Positions 5,601 to 6,205 of a DNA stretch of 6,205 bases are shown piece after piece; the first letter of the stretch is position 1, and each line of letters begins with the position of its first letter. A program made the translations under genes and the position numbers. The notes beneath the pieces are model-generated. The model worked only from the letters and a program-made list of their open reading frames with translations, did not search any database and was not told where the DNA came from. Source of the stretch: Dehalococcoidales bacterium (GTDB lineage: Bacteria > Chloroflexota > Dehalococcoidia > Dehalococcoidales > JAUXAE01); NCBI GenBank assembly GCA_030620035.1, contig JAUXAE010000065.1:1-6205 (forward strand). The letters run 5' to 3'.

Positions 5601-6205
5601 CCGGCTACCGGCTCTTTTCTGCTTAGGGCGCTAATTATCTGGCCGGTCACCTCGGTGACACTGGCCTCACCAGCCACCTCAACCAGCCTGTCCAGCTCGG
5701 CATAATAGTCAATCAGGGGGGCCTCCTCGGCAAAATAGACCTTGAGCCGCTTTCTAACCACCTCGGCCCGGTCATCAGGGCGCCGCTCCAGCCGACCGCC
5801 ACAACGGCCGCATTTCTCCGAGACCCCGGCCTCTCCAGCCGGGTAAGGGACCTGGCAATCCCGGCAGACCCAGCGCCTGCTCAAGCGCCTAACGAGCTCA
5901 GGCTCTGAGACCTTAATATTGACCACCCTATCTATTGCCTTGCCCTGCCCGGCCAGGGCCTTGTCCAGTGCCTCGGCCTGCCTGAGATTCCGGGGGAAGC
6001 CGTCAAGGATAACCCCAAGCCTAGACTCTGGCGCCGAGATGCGCCCCAGAACCATCTGTATTGTTATCCGGTCAGGAACCAGTTCACCCTTTTCCAGGTA
6101 GGCCTTAACCTTTTTGCCCAGTTCATCGCCTCGCTCTACCGCCTGCCGAAACAGGTCGCCGGAGGCAATATGAACCAGTTTAAGCCTCTGGGCGACGTCC
6201 GCTGC
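5597..6205 (-). CDS. adk: Adenylate kinase, 5' end cut off by window edge, zinc-LID form
   Basis: Interconverts ATP plus AMP with two ADP and so balances adenylate pools in the cytosol. The frame is open from base 6205, giving 202 residues before the TGA at 5599-5597. About 16 N-terminal residues with the Walker A P-loop are therefore missing, and the full protein would be near the usual 214-218. In this fragment the AMP-binding HIASGDLFR is at 12-20, with Ser where many enzymes have Thr in TGD. ILDGFPRN is at about 66-73, and the LID begins at RRWVC. LID cysteines at 114, 117, 132 and 135 (C-x2-C-x14-C-x2-C) mark the zinc-binding long form, followed by RRPDD and the PLIDYY helix. An in-frame ATG at 6055-6053 is internal: conserved adenylate kinase sequence continues upstream of it. 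The ATGA overlap with map suggests coupling. Confidence 0.96.
   Translation of the reverse strand, partial: AADVAQRLKLVHIASGDLFRQAVERGDELGKKVKAYLEKGELVPDRITIQMVLGRISAPESRLGVILDGFPRNLRQAEALDKALAGQGKAIDRVVNIKVSEPELVRRLSRRWVCRDCQVPYPAGEAGVSEKCGRCGGRLERRPDDRAEVVRKRLKVYFAEEAPLIDYYAELDRLVEVAGEASVTEVTGQIISALSRKEPVAG

Noticed and set aside
5597..6055. A complete short protein starting at the internal ATG of adk
   Set aside because: Conserved adenylate kinase sequence, including the AMP-binding HIASGDLFR, continues in frame upstream to the window edge, so the gene is simply cut off.
1..6205. A hidden novel system (defence, mobile or RNA element)
   Set aside because: Nearly every base is accounted for by conserved translation and housekeeping genes, gaps are 54 bases or less, and no repeats or foreign-looking genes were seen.

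Overview
This window is the downstream end of a bacterial ribosomal-protein supercluster (the spc/alpha operon region plus the truA-rplM-rpsI block). Every gene lies on the minus strand, so transcription enters at the right edge (base 6205) and leaves at base 1. In that order the genes are adk (5' end cut off), map, infA, rpmJ, rpsM, rpsK, rpsD, rpoA, rplQ, truA, rplM and rpsI (3' end cut off). Two of these, rpsI and the 37-codon rpmJ, were found by reading the minus strand directly. The open frames on the plus strand are shadows of these genes.

The proteins are plainly bacterial and the base composition is moderately GC-rich. rpsD sits between rpsK and rpoA, unlike in Bacillus. map and infA follow adk, and truA follows rplQ with no ECF-transporter ATPase genes in between, unlike in many Firmicutes. 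Zinc-binding (Cys-rich) forms of S4, L36 and adenylate kinase are present. Together these fit an anaerobic-lineage bacterium such as a Chloroflexota/Dehalococcoidia member. That assignment is an inference from gene order and protein flavour, and I hold it at moderate confidence only.

Layout from right to left. Bases 6205-4851 carry nucleotide and protein-maturation enzymes: adenylate kinase and methionine aminopeptidase, joined by an ATGA overlap. Bases 4830-4458 carry IF-1 and L36. Bases 4447-3015 carry the small-subunit proteins S13, S11 and S4. Bases 2993-2007 carry the RNA polymerase alpha subunit, which begins at a TTG codon behind a full-length Shine-Dalgarno sequence. Bases 1952-820 carry L17 and, through a second ATGA overlap, tRNA pseudouridine synthase A. 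Bases 809-1 carry L13 and S9.

Gaps between genes run from a 4-base overlap to at most 54 bases. I see no convincing internal terminator, promoter, RNA gene, mobile element, repeat array or CRISPR. The window reads as one transcription unit whose promoter lies upstream of base 6205 and whose terminator lies beyond base 1. It makes translation-apparatus parts (S4, S9, S11, S13, L13, L17, L36, IF-1), the alpha subunit of RNA polymerase, and housekeeping enzymes for N-terminal Met removal, adenylate balance and tRNA anticodon-arm modification. I found no undescribed system. The points worth a second look are small variations inside conserved genes.
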